Source: Cristatella mucedo
Taxonomy: Eukaryota > Bryozoa > Phylactolaemata > Cristatellidae
Direction of reading: 5' to 3'
DNA: 64,000 bases
NCBI GenBank assembly: GCA_009760855.2
Contig: WPIO01000011.1
Span: 41,001 to 105,000 of the forward strand
Made by a program: the position numbers and the translations under genes. Of the stretch, positions 33,880 to 46,242 are shown piece by piece (position 1 is the stretch's first letter; each line of letters opens with the position of its first letter). The notes below the pieces were generated by a model that worked only from the letters and a program-made list of their open reading frames with translations, had not been told where the DNA came from and did not search any database.

Positions 33880-35670
33880 ACAATTCGCTATCGCTTTCAG
33901 CAGCGCAGTGCTCACTTAAACGCGTCGCGTCCTCCGTTTTTAAGCGTGGGCACACGACGTCGATCTCTCCGTCTCGCGTTGCCTCTCTCGCCCTCTCCGG
34001 CTCGCAGCTAGCGGAGTGAAAACCTCGTGAACATACAAACACAGCCATTACCGTGGCGAGCTTGCACTTGCGGTAAGGGCATCGCACGTGCGTTCGTGCC
34101 GATGTGCGTGCGCGTCTGCGTGCGATATGCATGTGAGTGTGCGAACTCTGGAGAGCGCCTGAGCGCGCGTGTGTAAAACACGCCGCATCAGAGCAAGTGG
34201 TCGACAGTGGACGTAGTTCATCTTTGAAATGTTAACGCATGTTAAGTTGATTAAGCTCGATTGCTGGGTATTTGGGTAGGTTCGCCGTTCGTAAGCATCT
34301 GATCATAGGTCATCTAGATCATCTGATCAGCAGATCAAAGGTCATCTGATTCAGTAGCCTCGTCCATCGTCAGCGGCAGAGAGCAGCTTTCCTGTCTTCT
34401 TCCCTTCGACTCGCGGTAAGAAGGAAGGAATGCCTTGCCTTCTGCAGCACGCAGCCAAACATGGATTACACGCGATCCTGAAGTGCATGCAGCCTCGTCG
34501 ACGCTTTTCCGCTGAGCTGCGCCCAACCCCCTGTGTAGCGCCTTGAGAGCGCCGACGGAGAGTTGCCTTTACCTTAACAGAACTCATCAATCGACGCTCA
34601 AAAGTAAAAAGGTGAGACTTGACGTGTTACGAGATTAAGTAGACTACGATAAAGTTTTAAATACGCTTGCGTTCGCTCAGACGCCAAGTGAGTAAGTAGG
34701 AGCTTGGTGAAATGAAAGGCGCTGATGAGCGTTGGTCGTGCTCTCAGCAGAGGACGCGGATGCGACTCATTGGGGCCGAGGCGTTCGCGAAAGGCATTCG
34801 TTTCACGGTGGCGGCAGAGGCAGCTCGCGGGGTCGCTAAACGCAGCGAACCCGATCCAATGCGGCCCAATTCGCCTTGCCAGGATGAATTTCACGGACCC
34901 GGATAGCCTGTACCCTACGCAACCGAATGCTAGAGCCGCTCTCAGGGCGGTCGTCGGCAGGGGCCGCAAGTGCGGACGCGATAGGCGCTTGGATCGACCA
35001 GGGGTTCGCGGTTCGCGTCGGTGTGGCCTCCTCTTACGAGAGCTTCCGTCTCCTGTCCGGTCTCGCAGCCATCGCCCAAGCCCCCCCCTAGGTCCTCCCA
35101 CTGGCTACCATGTGACGCCCGCGCGCGCGACCCAGACCGCGACACCGGAGCCGGAAGCTCGCCCCGGAGCGGCTCCCTAGGCGGCGCTGATCCGCTGCTG
35201 CGCAGCCAGAGGCAGGAAGCGAGCGAGTGAGCCGACCGGCGTCGCTAGCCCCAAGCCGAAAGGCAAACAGGGCGCCTAGCTGCGGCCGCCGACCTCCACC
35301 CGCGCCCCCTCGCTGGCGCTCTGTAGCCGCCGCTTCGAGGGTGAGGTCTTCTTTTGCCAGCGCTACGTAATGAACGCTCGCCGAAGCACTCGTCTCTCAT
35401 TAGGCGCTCGGTATTATGCGATTGCCGCCGCCGCCGCTGCCGGCTGGCGCCGAGTGATCTAGGAGCCATCGGCGGACCCGCGGGTAATACGCTTGAGGGC
35501 CAGAATAGGTGCATTCGCTAGAGAGCGCGCCTGATTGAGTCTAGAGTTTCGCCGTCTGCGGCGTTGGCAGCGTGGTCAGCGAGACGGCGGCTGCGGCAGC
35601 GGCGGCGGCGACAACGGCAACGATGACGTCGAGGCGCACCGCAGACAGACCGCTGCTGTAGCCGCGGCGG
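33880..35670. other. Intron 2, GC-rich
   Basis: Contains GC-rich stretches with open frames on both strands, none resembling C2 or linker sequence with usable splice sites. Includes a small ggtcatctgatca direct-repeat cluster at about 34,300-34,350. Confidence 0.5.
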
Positions 35671-35681
35671 CGCTGCAGTAC

Positions 35682-35874
35682 CTTCACTCTCAGACTCCAC
35701 CGGCAAGTCATCGTCGGCGGTTGCATTCATTGATAGCTCGCTCGACTCGGACGCGGTTGTCGCGAGCAGCTCCGTAGTTTCGGTCGAGCCCTTCGAGGTT
35801 TCAATCGATCTCAACATCGAGCTCATAGCGTCACCAAGGTTCGCCTTTTCGCCAGTCGCCGGCGTCCCAAGCTG
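35682..35874 (-). CDS. Synaptotagmin-like gene, exon 2 (cytoplasmic linker)
   Basis: A 193-bp exon (64 codons plus one base). The acceptor is a tandem NAGNAG: cctgcag|CAG|CTT at 35,875 or 35,872, both phase 0, adding or dropping one Gln. The donor is GTGAAG|GTACTG at 35,682/35,681, phase 1, which matches exon 3 (G|AA gives Glu). The peptide is Ser/Thr-rich and acidic (SSELSMNATADDDLP, VESESE), with a predicted helix-like MSSMLRSIE segment. This is the expected character of the variable linker between the transmembrane segment and C2A. Its start in phase 0 matches the donor of exon 1. Confidence 0.7.
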
Positions 35875-36039
35875 CTGCAGGCGGACGACGCGAGCTGCTG
35901 AGCGGGTAGCGGCAGAGCGGCCGCCCAGTGGTCGTCGCTAGCTTCGCGGCGGCATGGGTCGCGAAGCTGCTGCGTCGCGTCTCGGGCGTAGTAGTTCGGT
36001 ATAATCGTGGTCTGCGCCGCGCACGTGGCTTGGGTCCGT

Positions 36040-36200
36040 CATAATAATTGTTGAAATATCATCCATCTATATAGCAGCCCGAGAGAACTTAATATGCCGC
36101 GTGGCTCGAGACCTTCTCGGGCGTCTACACATTGACCTTGACCTCAGTCGTTAAAGGCGAGCACCTTAATAACCGCTGAGCCAAAGCAGCGTGGTACCAA
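36040..36200 (-). mobile_element. tRNA-derived SINE
   Basis: The reverse complement begins with tttggctcagcggttattaagg, an excellent A box, followed by a B-box-like ggtctcgagcc and a tail containing attaagttctctcggg. This is the same plan as the other SINEs in the window. Lies in intron 1 of the synaptotagmin-like gene. Confidence 0.75.
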
Positions 36201-36229
36201 GCTGAACGAATGCACCAGCTTTAGCCTCA

Positions 36230-36610
36230 TCGTGCCATCAGGTCCTCTATGCCCGATAAATTAGCTGTTCCTAGCATTCCTAAGCCTAATGGCAACAGAA
36301 GCTTTTGCTTTGCAGATCCTAGACTGTTAAGCTCACTGCCGCCGCAATTCCTACGCAACCAAATTTATTCTCCTGCTGGCGACTGTGGCAAATCCTTACC
36401 AGTCGTTTTGAGCTGCTAATTCCATGCTACTCAATTCTTCGACTGCCTAACTGACTCAGCTATGCTTCTCACTTTTTCCTTCTTGCGCGAGACGAAGTAT
36501 TTTGGCTGCCGCTGGCGTACCGAAAGCCGCTGAGGCTTGGAGTGCGCCATAGAAAACTCTCCTGCGTAACTCGTGCGTAATCTTTATGGCTTTGTGGAGT
36601 TGCAGATGTG
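36230..36610 (+). mobile_element. Decayed LINE, second family, 3' end
   Basis: Shares catcaggtcctctatg...gataaattagct, a SSLPPQFLRN-like motif and ttcttgcgcgagacgaagt with the copy at 17,820-19,085. It ends in the tail tctttatggctttgtggag also seen at position 1. Confidence 0.55.
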
Positions 36611-36779
36611 CTACGTTGCATTTCATTACATTGCTTCACTGACCACCTGCCTAAAATACTACCTGCAACCGCAGTCACAACGCCAGAGTCGGCCTGCCCC
36701 ACCGGCGCGATATTATGTGCTAGGATATCCGCCGCGATTACGTTGCTGCCTCATCTCAAGTGCAACGAGCAGCCTCATC

Positions 36780-36825
36780 GTGGCACCACGTGACCGAGTG
36801 AATGCACTCGGTCACGTGGTGCCAC
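36780..36825. other. Perfect 21-bp inverted repeat with 4-base loop
   Basis: Bases 36,780-36,800 and 36,805-36,825 are exact reverse complements around the loop aatg. Each arm contains a CACGTG E-box (36,787-36,792 and 36,813-36,818). It would form a very stable hairpin in DNA or RNA. It is not attached to a recognised transposon end. Located in intron 1 of the synaptotagmin-like gene. Confidence 0.9.
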
Positions 36826-37849
36826 AGCTCTCGCAGCCATTGCCTGTCAAGCGTAGGCGTAGGCATGTCGCGACGTTATTTATAATGCGGTAAGGATTTC
36901 TTTCTTCTACGCCGGGGAGTCAGCATGAACAGATGTGACCTCCTTCATTTTCGCCAGGCCAATTACCAAGTAACAATGAGTTTCGACGCTGCTGTGAAGT
37001 ATTCTAGTCAAGAGATCGCTCTATTTTTATTTCCTTAGTACCGGATTGAAGTTCGACTCAGATAACTCCTCCTTTTCCCCACTGTATTTACTTGCATAGA
37101 GAAGATAAAAAATATGAGATGCAAACTATATGCTATTATACGAGCGCTCATTCGTTAGTTCTGTACTCAACGTGTACGGCAGAACTGTTTTTCTGGACGT
37201 GACCGGCCGCTGCTAGTTCTCCTACGTCCATAACTAGTCGTGCAAACCGACTCCGCAGAAACATTCATGCCCTGAGCTGATCTCTTGTTCAGTATTTAAC
37301 CCGATTCCGGTCTGCTAGACACTGGTTTTCACCTTCATTGAACGGAGCCCCGCGCCGCTGGTGGCGCTGTATCTAATCGAGACTCTCACGTCGACTAAAG
37401 CTTTGCTAAACGCTTCGCTGACTATGGGAAGCGGGAGCCGGGCTGCGACCGGCGGGCCGCTAAGAGACTTTCTGGTGACAAGGACAAGCTGTGCCCGAGA
37501 CTCAGCTACTTATTGGCTTCAGATTAAAGCACTGCATCGTCCAAAGCGTCGCGGAAAGATGCCGTGAGAGAACAAATCCGGCGCAATATCGATGCTGCCA
37601 TTCAGGGTCGCGTGGGAAGCAGCCTGGTCGCTTCGCGGCCTTTCACAGGTCCAGTCAAAGAAACAGTGGCGAGTTGATACGGCAAATATCCCCAGCATTA
37701 GCTGACGTCATGGTTGATGTTGCCTGCCGGATACTGTCTACTCTGGCTGTGCAGTACGCTTGTCTACTTAGGTGGGCGCCCCCTTCGAGTGGCGCCTAGT
37801 GCATGTCCCATATCTGCAATGCCAGATATACTCTCAAGATATAAATCTC

Positions 37850-38635
37850 ATTTAATCAGTTTTAGATGTGCTGGCAAGGAAGCACCTTGCCAACTGGTTA
37901 GTTATAACATGCACACTGTCCTCATGCATACTTTCACAGAATAAATTCACACGGACCTAGCGAATGGTGAGGGAAACAGGTAGATTTTTAGCTTCTTTTA
38001 GCATGTTTTTGGGTAAGAGAATGTCGTGATCTAGTCAGGAGTGAACTCCAAGCTTTGGAAGTGTACGAGCTGAATGCACGGTCTCGATAGGACTTGAGTA
38101 CTTTAGTGGCACAGCTAAACGACTTGAATCAGAAAAGTGGATGCCTTGATGCCTAGACTGATTGGAAGATAGCTGTGATAGGATGATTAATAAAAGAGGA
38201 TGATGGATGAAGGGACCTGAACGTGTATGACCTTAAAGTTCATATGCTTCTCGATGAGAAGCCAGTGCAGGTCAGTGGGAAGTGATGGAATGTGGCAGCT
38301 GTGATGTTCACGACACAAAAACTTAGGTGCTGAGTGTTTATCCTCTGTAAGAACCTTAAAGTACAGAACGGAAGACTTGCAAATCGTGAGTTGCAGAATT
38401 TTAGAAAGAATAGAAAAAATGCAAGAACCAGCTTTTCTGTTGTATCGCTAACTTACAAGGCAAATTTTTAGCTATGTCGAGAAACTGGGAGACTTGATTG
38501 TGAAGCTGATGCGATCATCTAGTGAGCGTAACTTTGAAAAATGACTCCCAGATTGGACAGAAGCTGTAGCAGATATGCTGACCGGGCTCATTTTGACGGT
38601 TAGGCATTTCTATTTCTGAATAGAACCAGATTTTC
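37850..38635 (-). mobile_element. L2-like LINE, diverged 3' half
   Basis: The minus strand matches the ORF C-terminal region (agccagtgcaggtcagtgggaagtg, the complement of the LLADLHWL segment) and part of the 3' UTR at 37,900-37,980. Many indels. Confidence 0.65.
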
Positions 38636-38689
38636 CTAAACTAATTAGCTGGTTCTTTCGCCACTGCTCTAGGAAAACCAGATCCATCC

Positions 38690-38825
38690 AAGAACACCCC
38701 GGCTTGGCCCAGGGGTAAAGGGCTCGCCTTGGACGACCGAGGTCGTGGGCTCGAGCCCTGCGGCATTTGCGACATGCATGGATGTAAAGACTAAGATCTC
38801 TCAAGGTGCTGTATAAATGAAATAC
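38690..38825 (+). mobile_element. tRNA-derived SINE
   Basis: Reads cttggcccaggggtaaagg (A box TGGCCCAGGGG) then gtcgtgggctcgagccctg (B box), followed by the L2-like tail aagatctctcaaggtgctgtataaatg. The tail runs straight into the (AC)n/(AT)n microsatellite at 38,826, a common fate of SINE tails. Confidence 0.85.
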
Positions 38826-39002
<177 letters not shown>

Positions 39003-39139
39003 GGAGAAGAAGTTATTCAAATGATTAGTGATGATGGTGTGCACACTTCAGCGCACTGCAGCACAAATTGGTCTTCTTGCAATGACAGGGTAAATTATGT
39101 GAAGACAAAGATAGGCTTATGTATTCCTCTTTATACCAT

Positions 39140-39394
39140 TCAGGGGACGTGGTTATATAAGTCGGTGTTGATTTGAATGCTGTATGGGCAAAGGAGCTGA
39201 AGGTGAAGGCCTCGCGTGGATTTGAGGTTGTTTAGAAACGCAGCTAAACGATAGAGGTTGCAGGGCGACAGGCGGTGCGTTTGGAAGCGTCGAAACTACG
39301 TATTTAGGAGAGCTAAGCCAGAGCATAGGCAAGCCGGGATAGGGATAAAAGTGACTGTTGTGACCTTAAAGTCAATGGGGAGCCAGATCGTGGC

Positions 39395-39398
<4 letters not shown>
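39140..39398 (-). mobile_element. L2-like LINE fragment, strongly diverged
   Basis: Contains gaccttaaagtcaatgggg and agccag in the order and spacing of the family's minus-strand sequence. Truncated at the (GA)n array. Confidence 0.5.
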
Positions 39399-39455
<57 letters not shown>

Positions 39456-39459
39456 GAGA

Positions 39460-39550
<91 letters not shown>
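39398..39550. repeat. (GA)n microsatellite
   Basis: About 150 bp of GA with one gtgagagagatgg interruption near 39,452. Confidence 0.95.
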
Positions 39551-39551
<1 letters not shown>

Positions 39552-39611
39552 CGGTGTAATTGCAGTCTCTGCATTTACGATAGGCGATGCATAGCCGCCG
39601 ACTTTCTAGAA

Positions 39612-40262
39612 CAATAATACCAATAACAATAATGCACTTGATAAAGCGCCCTCAGAGAACTCAATCTCTCTCTAGGCGCTTTACATTTGCTGCAAAGAGA
39701 AATGCAGTTGAATGGTGAGTAATATCATGCTTGATAAACAAACAAAATGAATAACATGGTTAGGGGTGACATGCACAGCGTCAGCATGCAAATGTGGTTA
39801 GTGGCAGCATGCGCAATGTCAGCACGCATAAGCACATGAAGGACGAATCACAGGGACCCACTAAATGCTGTCATAAATAGGTGTGTTTTTAAGTTCTTTT
39901 TAAATGTGGTCAAGTCAGGGGATGTTCTGACCCAAGTCGGGAGGGAGTTCTAGGCTTTGGGACCATACGAACTAAATGCACGATCTCCAAAGGATTTGAG
40001 GTTTGTACGAGGTATTGGTAGACTGTTGGATTCCGAAAAGCGGGTGGTACGATGCTTGGCCTGGTGGGGGAGTTGGTTGCCGGCGTTTGGTTGCACAAGC
40101 AGGAGGGTCTGTCAGGAGAGGCTTGCCGCATCTAGAGGGACTATCGAAAGAGTATTGCAAATGTACTAACTTGGCTGTGCTATCTCTTTCTGAGATTACC
40201 TGAATTTTCGCAACCTTACCAAAACAGCTAAAAGTAGGCTGTCGGCCAACGACCTTAGCTGG
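39612..40262 (-). mobile_element. L2-like LINE, 3' end
   Basis: The minus strand runs from ORF C-terminal sequence (about 40,262) through the AYLS/KAWNSLP-equivalent region near 39,950-40,060, to the 3' UTR (aaagcgcctagagagagatt) and an interrupted (ATT)/(TTG) tail at 39,612-39,635. Several internal deletions. Confidence 0.85.
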
Positions 40263-40269
40263 CAAGGTT

Positions 40270-40840
40270 AAAGTCGTAGGAGCGATGTCGCCCAGGCATT
40301 CCCTGCATTCTTCGTGATTCCCGAAGCAATGCTGAGCTCGAGCCTGCTGCCGACTGTAGCGAGCGAGCCACCCGTCAGCCTGCTGCTTCCGGCATCAGCT
40401 AGCTGCAACATTCTCTTTCTCCAATCCTGCTCACGCTGGGCGGCTAGGAGCCTCTACTTCGCCATTGCGCCGCCGCTGCTACAGCTCGAGGGCCCGGCAG
40501 CCTTTCACGTCCCGAAGCTTTCGTAGCGCTGAGTCGATTAGCGAGGGGCGCCCACGAGGGCACCTGCTAAATCCGCCCAGACTACATCATCGCGTTTTCA
40601 CGCGTCATTCGTCGACTGCAGCAGCGACGCTCCTATCTCTGGGCGTTATGTTTTTGGCTTCAACGTTCGCTCAATGATCGCTGCCGGAGAGGTTCAGCAG
40701 TTCCACTATGAGAACGCAAATTAGCAGCCACATGGCTCGTGTCGTGGACCTGCATGTGCCAGCGCCTAGACGCTCACAAATTACACGTACGCAGGCGTGC
40801 ACACGTCTTTGTATAGCAATAATGATCTAATCGTAATAAA
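40270..40840. other. Intron 1 unique sequence, no gene seen
   Basis: GC-moderate sequence with short open frames only. No exon with matching phases was found between synaptotagmin-like exons 1 and 2. Confidence 0.4.
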
Positions 40841-40846
40841 AAAAAG

Positions 40847-42418
40847 CCCAGTCTCCCTTCTACCATTCCTATCAAAGACACTGGAACGGGTCGTGGCGGA
40901 ATAGCTGAACTCATGTATTGAAACCTCAAACCTTGCTAGTAAGTTCCAGTCTGGCTTTAGAGCTAATCACTCCACAGAGTCAGCATTGCATCGGGTATAC
41001 AACGACCTACTTAGGAATGCAGACATGGGTAGAGTGTCTCTTCTTGTTTTGCTCGATCTTTCGGCAGCTTTTGATACCATCGATCACAAAGTACTTCTAG
41101 AGCGCCTCTCATCTCGCCTGGGCATCACTGGCACTGCTCTGCAGTGGTTCAGGTCCTATCTCAGTGGGAGACTCCAGAGTATTGACGTGAATGGACAAAG
41201 ATCATCTGAAGTACCTCTAAAATATGGAGTACCTCAGGGCTCTGTGCTAGGTCCGGTCCTTTTCACGGTTTATACTCTGCCTCTTGCTGATGTGATTGCC
41301 AAGCACAATCTAGGCTTTCACTTCTATGCAGATGACACTCAGTTGTACCTTTGCTTTGATCCCTCCCAGCCTTCGAGCACCTCAAATTCTCTAAAGTCAC
41401 TTGCTGCATGCATTGATGACATCCGCACATGGATGGCAGCAAATTATCTAAAACTAAACGATGATACAACTAACTTACTAGTTATGGGCAAACCCAGTGT
41501 GATTCAGAAATTGGAAAGGGTGACTTTCAAAATTGGCTCTGCCAGCATATCTCCAGTTGAATCAGCTCGAAATCTAGGTGTCATATTCCAAAGCGACCTC
41601 TCGTTAGACGACCACATCAGCTCCACAGTCAAATCTGCCTATTTTCAGCTTCATAACATTGCTAAAATTCGGGCTTAGATAGAGATACCACGTCCAAGTT
41701 GGTCCATGCATTCGTGACATCTCGTCTCGACTTCTGCAACTCACTGCTTACTGGCCTACCAGCATGTGCTATCAGGCGATTGCAGCTGGTGCAAAACTCT
41801 GCAGCTAGGCTTGTCTGTCGTGAGCGTCGCAGTTGCCACATTACTCCACTTCTCGCCGACCTGCACTGTCTACCAGTCAAGCAATGGATTGACTTCAAGG
41901 TTTTGTCGCTCACTTTTAGGTCTCTTCATTCTATGGCTCCAGCCTATCTTTCAGATATACTACCCCATCAGGCCAAGCATCGTAACACCCGCTTCTCGGA
42001 ATCCAATAGTCTGGAAATACCTCGTACAAACCTTAAATCCTTTGGAGACCGTGCATTTAGCTCGTATGCTCCCAAAGCCTGGAACTCCCTCCCGACCGGC
42101 GTCAGAACATCCCATGACCTGACTACATTTAAAAGAAACTTAAAAACACACCTATTTAGGACAGCATTTAGTGGGTCCCTGTGATTCGTCCTTGATGTGC
42201 TTATGGGTGCTGACACTGTGCATGCTGCCACTAACCACATTTGCATACTGATCCTGTGCATGTCACCCCTAACCATGTTATTCATTTTGTCTGTTTTTCA
42301 AGCATGATTTTACTTACTATTCTATTGCATATCACTTTGCAGCAAATGTAAAGCGCCTAGAAAGAGATCAAGTTCTCTGGGGGCACTTTATCAAGTGCAA
42401 TATTATTATTATTATTAT
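40847..42418 (+). mobile_element. L2-like LINE, best copy, reverse transcriptase
   Basis: A 5'-truncated non-LTR retrotransposon. It starts inside the RT domain (SPVSLLPFLSKTLERVV-like, with one early stop) and has a 230-codon open frame (40,986-41,678) carrying LDLSAAFDTIDH, GVPQGSVLGP and the catalytic FYADD box (41,322-41,336). A short deletion near 41,676 creates a stop. The frame reopens at 41,699 and runs to 42,184 (161 codons) with the C-terminal LPVKQWIDFK and KAWNSLP motifs of the L2/CR1 clade. The 3' UTR of about 230 bp ends in aagcgcctagaaagagat...gcactttatcaagtgc and an (ATT)n tail. No endonuclease domain remains. It lies antisense within intron 1 of the synaptotagmin-like gene. 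Confidence 0.95.
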
Positions 42419-42419
42419 C

Positions 42420-45355
42420 AAAGATAAACAACGGCGAGGATGTACGAGCAAAGCTGAATTCAAATTTCAAATTTCACTTGAGCCGTTAAATATTGGCCAA
42501 TATATAGATTTGAAAAGGCACAACACTACTCTGCAAAGTTGAAGTCGTTTAGATGTCACAAACACGCGTCTCAACAAGCTACACACAGGTATCACGATGT
42601 ACTAAGGTTAAACAATTTGGGAAACAAGTCGGATATGATGGCGAGATCGGTAAATTGTTTATTGGTTGATATGTCGCTTCCGGCTTCCTTCCGAATGAAG
42701 ATGCTTCGCTTAGTATATTATCATTTAACTTAGAAACCGTCGATAATTCGTATCCATTTTCTACAAAATTTGTTTTTAGAAAGGTACGCTAAACAAATAG
42801 TCGATTGTTGGAAAAATTCTTTTCAGTATTTTCTCAACATTTATTCTTAAAGAAGACGTGCTAAAATTTGATTCGGGCGAATTACGCTGCTTTGTTGTTA
42901 CAAGTGAAGAAGCTATAAGTATAACTTGGGATTGGAAAGTGTTGCTATCCCGTTTGGCCTGCATTAGGTTACCAAGACCCGAGGAACTTTACTGCACCAC
43001 GATGGTGAGAGTATTGTCACCAATCGCGAGTATTGCTATTCAGATGATGCTAACACTCACAGTTTCTTAATCAATCGGGATAGTTTAGTAATTTAAAAAC
43101 AATATCCTCCTATGTAAGAGTATCCAAGACTCAAAGAGAAGTGAAGACTCCATGACCTCATTTTGCTAAGCGCAGAAAGAGAGGACACAACAAAAACAAA
43201 CTAATTCAGAACCCATCAAACAACTATTTGCATCAGTGAAAGCGAAAAACAAAGTGCCTTTTTAATTCTCAGTGAGGACTATAGTTAGCTAATTTTAAGA
43301 CTAATGAACTTGGATTGTATTTCAAGCTGGATTTGAGGTACATTTACCTAAAGATTGGTATACAATGCATGGAGGGAGGGGGAATCTCTGTGCTTACCAG
43401 AGGCTCTATTTTCCATAGATATGCCTCTGGGTGAGCTGAACGTGGATAGTCAGCGATCCGCAAGGGCTCAGTACGCTGCAAACAGGTTGCCGAGCTTGGA
43501 GCAGTTATTTCCGATCCAATTTGCAGGCGGCTAACTATTGCTCGAATCGTGACGTATCGCCAGCCGATTTCCCAGCGGCTCGCCCAAGGGAAGAGACTTA
43601 ATGAACTGAGGACGAACTAGGAAGGCTGAATGAGCTGGATGCGTATTTTGTACTTGGAGAGCATCACGCAGGACGTGCCGCCGCAGCAGTGAGCGCCGCT
43701 GAATGCGGCTAAATAACGATTCGCGCCTTTTCAGCGTCGCTGAAGGCATCGATCAACCCTGACATCAAATCGGACGCGTCCAGCGGGCTCTTGCATTACT
43801 GCCATCCGAAGAGGAAACTTGAATGATCGTACCGTCAAAAGTGGGAGATTTTTTGGGCAGATGGGCGATCGAGCATCAAAGGACCACGACCTATATGAAC
43901 TTCAAAAGATCTGTAACGTATTACTCAATCGGGCCAGTGGCCGGCGACAAAGGACGAGGCAAAGGCAGACGAGTGTGCAAGTGCACGTGCACGTGGCGGA
44001 GGCGGCGTAGAGGCTGGCTTGTCAGCGCTGCGGGGAACGAAACGAGCCGGGCATTGGCTGGGAGATGATTTCGTCCAGGCAGGTTTGGTTTTTATAAGTG
44101 CTCCGAAAGTTTTAGAAACGTTTCCAAAGCGCTTTATAAGAGTAGCTGGTCTTCATCCAGAGTGGCACCGGTGTTCCGAATGGTGTGGCCTCCGTTAGCG
44201 CCAGCCCAAGACCTATCGAGTAGCAGTTTCTGCCGTTTAAATGCCCACAGTTAACGATGAGCAGGCATCTCTAGCATCGTTTACAAACACGTGTGTACAA
44301 GCGAGCGGGAAGAATGCCTATGCATTGCTGAGGCTAATTCAGTAATGAGCATAATAAGACGGTCGCGGTTGCTTTGCAAAGGTGCTGAGAGGTATGCTTC
44401 TCCACCGGTTGCATGTACTCATTTAATTCCAGTTTGAAGATTCAGGTGTACATATATAGCATAGCTCAACCGCAAAGGGTGCTCGGCTGTCACCAGCCAG
44501 GTGCCGTGCTAACCAGCTGTGCGTAGCAACAGTTGACGGTTCTCGGGAAGCTTAGGAGAAGCTAGCTCGCTCGCTGTAGAAGGAACGGCTGGGGATGGGG
44601 ACGACAAAGACAAATGATTTACAGCCACAGCTTTGAAGAGAACATATGAACATCTTCGATTGTAATTTGCTTTAGAGCCCAACGAGGTGACCAAAGCAAA
44701 CGATGACAACTGCCATAGCCAGTCGTTAGGTTTCTTTTTATGATTACGGCCTAGGAGGTACTTCATTTAAGGAGGGTCAGTACAACGGCACTGAGCTAAA
44801 TCGACCAGATCGTGGCTGGCAGTCATTCACGATTTCTGAACTGCTATTGCTAGGAACCATATCTGGCGATAAATTTTGCCGAGGCCGCATAAAAGCCGAC
44901 GCGATACAAAAAGCAGCCAGTCCTGCTTCCGGAGTTGGCAATAGCATTTTTGAACTGATTTGAGTTCTAATCCAAGGAGGTCTTGGTGCAGGTCAAGGCC
45001 ACAGTTGAATGCCTGTAAACCTCCGCTTCTGTCAAATGGACTCGTCTACGCTATGGATGATATGGATGGGTCCTGCTTTGTTTAGCAATGAGCGCTCATC
45101 TTCGTCGCTGTGCGTGTTTCGCTACTGTCATAACGTGCCGCGTGCCGCATTGGTGGTGTTGCATATACAAGTTTCAGGCGTCGCCAGTAGTCGCCGCGCA
45201 TCGGCTGAGGCTAGCACCCCCACGAGTGCAGCGAGTGCCACCGGAGTCGGAACTCGGACGCACGAGAGCGCGGATACTCAGTTCGCAGCGTCACAGCAGA
45301 GCAGCGCTACTCCCACACCAGGCGAAGGATAGTGCAATTCGCTGTTCTGTCTCAG
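42420..45355. other. Intron 1 unique sequence, no gene supported
   Basis: Contains only short frames. A plus-strand 81-codon frame (43,823-44,068) is basic and unrecognised. No splice-phase match to the host gene. Confidence 0.4.
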
Positions 45356-45356
45356 A

Positions 45357-45705
45357 TCACTTAGCCGTGCCTCGTACGAATCTCAAAACCGCTGGAGGTC
45401 GTGTCTGTCTTTATTTCACATGCTCCCAAAGCCTGGAGCTCATTACCAACACACGTTACAACTTTCCCTGACTCAAAGACATTTAAAAAAAAGCTTAAAA
45501 CGCACCTGTCTGTTACAGCCTTGGTGTGGCCTTGTGATTCGTTTTTCATGTGCATGGTACCTGCTTACACTGTGCGTGCTGCTTGGCGGATGCTATTCGC
45601 CAGTCATTTGGTGATGCTTTCTATGCAGCATCTGTAAAGTGCCTAGAAAGAGATTCAGTTTTCGGAGGGCGCTATACAAACGTAAAATGTATTGTTATTA
45701 TCATT
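45357..45705 (+). mobile_element. L2-like LINE, 3' end
   Basis: Encodes a PRTNLKTAGGRV...APKAWSSLP-like fragment, then the 3' UTR (gtgcctagaaagagattcagtt) and a short tail (tgtattgttattatcat). Diverged about as much as the SINE tails, so perhaps an older subfamily. Confidence 0.8.
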
Positions 45706-46242
45706 AGTGTTAACACAGGCGAGCACCCGCCGAAAGCTCGGTCGGCTCGCCTGACTTCCGCTCTAACTTCCGCTTCTACTGCGGCTCATTCGCTTTTCTA
45801 GCAGCCAGGCATCGACGTCAGAGCGGCAATACCAGGAAGCCGGATGCATGCCGCCAGTAAGGAGCTTATACGGCCGGCAATAGAGCCCGCCTAACGTGCA
45901 CGGAGTGAGCGCTCGCGAGCTGCTTGACGAGTGTCGTCTCAGTCGCCAAAAAGCGAAACGAGTTAGGCGAGGGTGGCGCAAGAGGGCCATTTTACTAGCA
46001 CTGCAGCCAGAGGTCAGAGGTCAGAGGCAGTCTTCAGCGTTCAGCTGGTAGCCTACTCCTTGTAACGCCTTCACCCCGGACAGCAATGGAGCGGAAGGGG
46101 AGCTGTGCCGATTGCGTCACTCCTATTTTAGCCGATACTGGCGGTTGCAGAGTGTTTTCCGACTTCATGTGAGCCGACGCAACGAGCGTCGGCTCAATCG
46201 ATCGATCGGGGGCGGGGGTTGCCTGCTCGACGCGCCTTCCTT

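Noticed and set aside
38690-38780. Functional tRNA gene
   Set aside because: A and B boxes are present but there is no complete cloverleaf, and the element carries a LINE-like tail; it is a SINE head.
39962-42285. Separate protein-coding genes from the many 60-110 codon frames on both strands
   Set aside because: All fall inside L2-like LINE copies and are sense or antisense pieces of the element.
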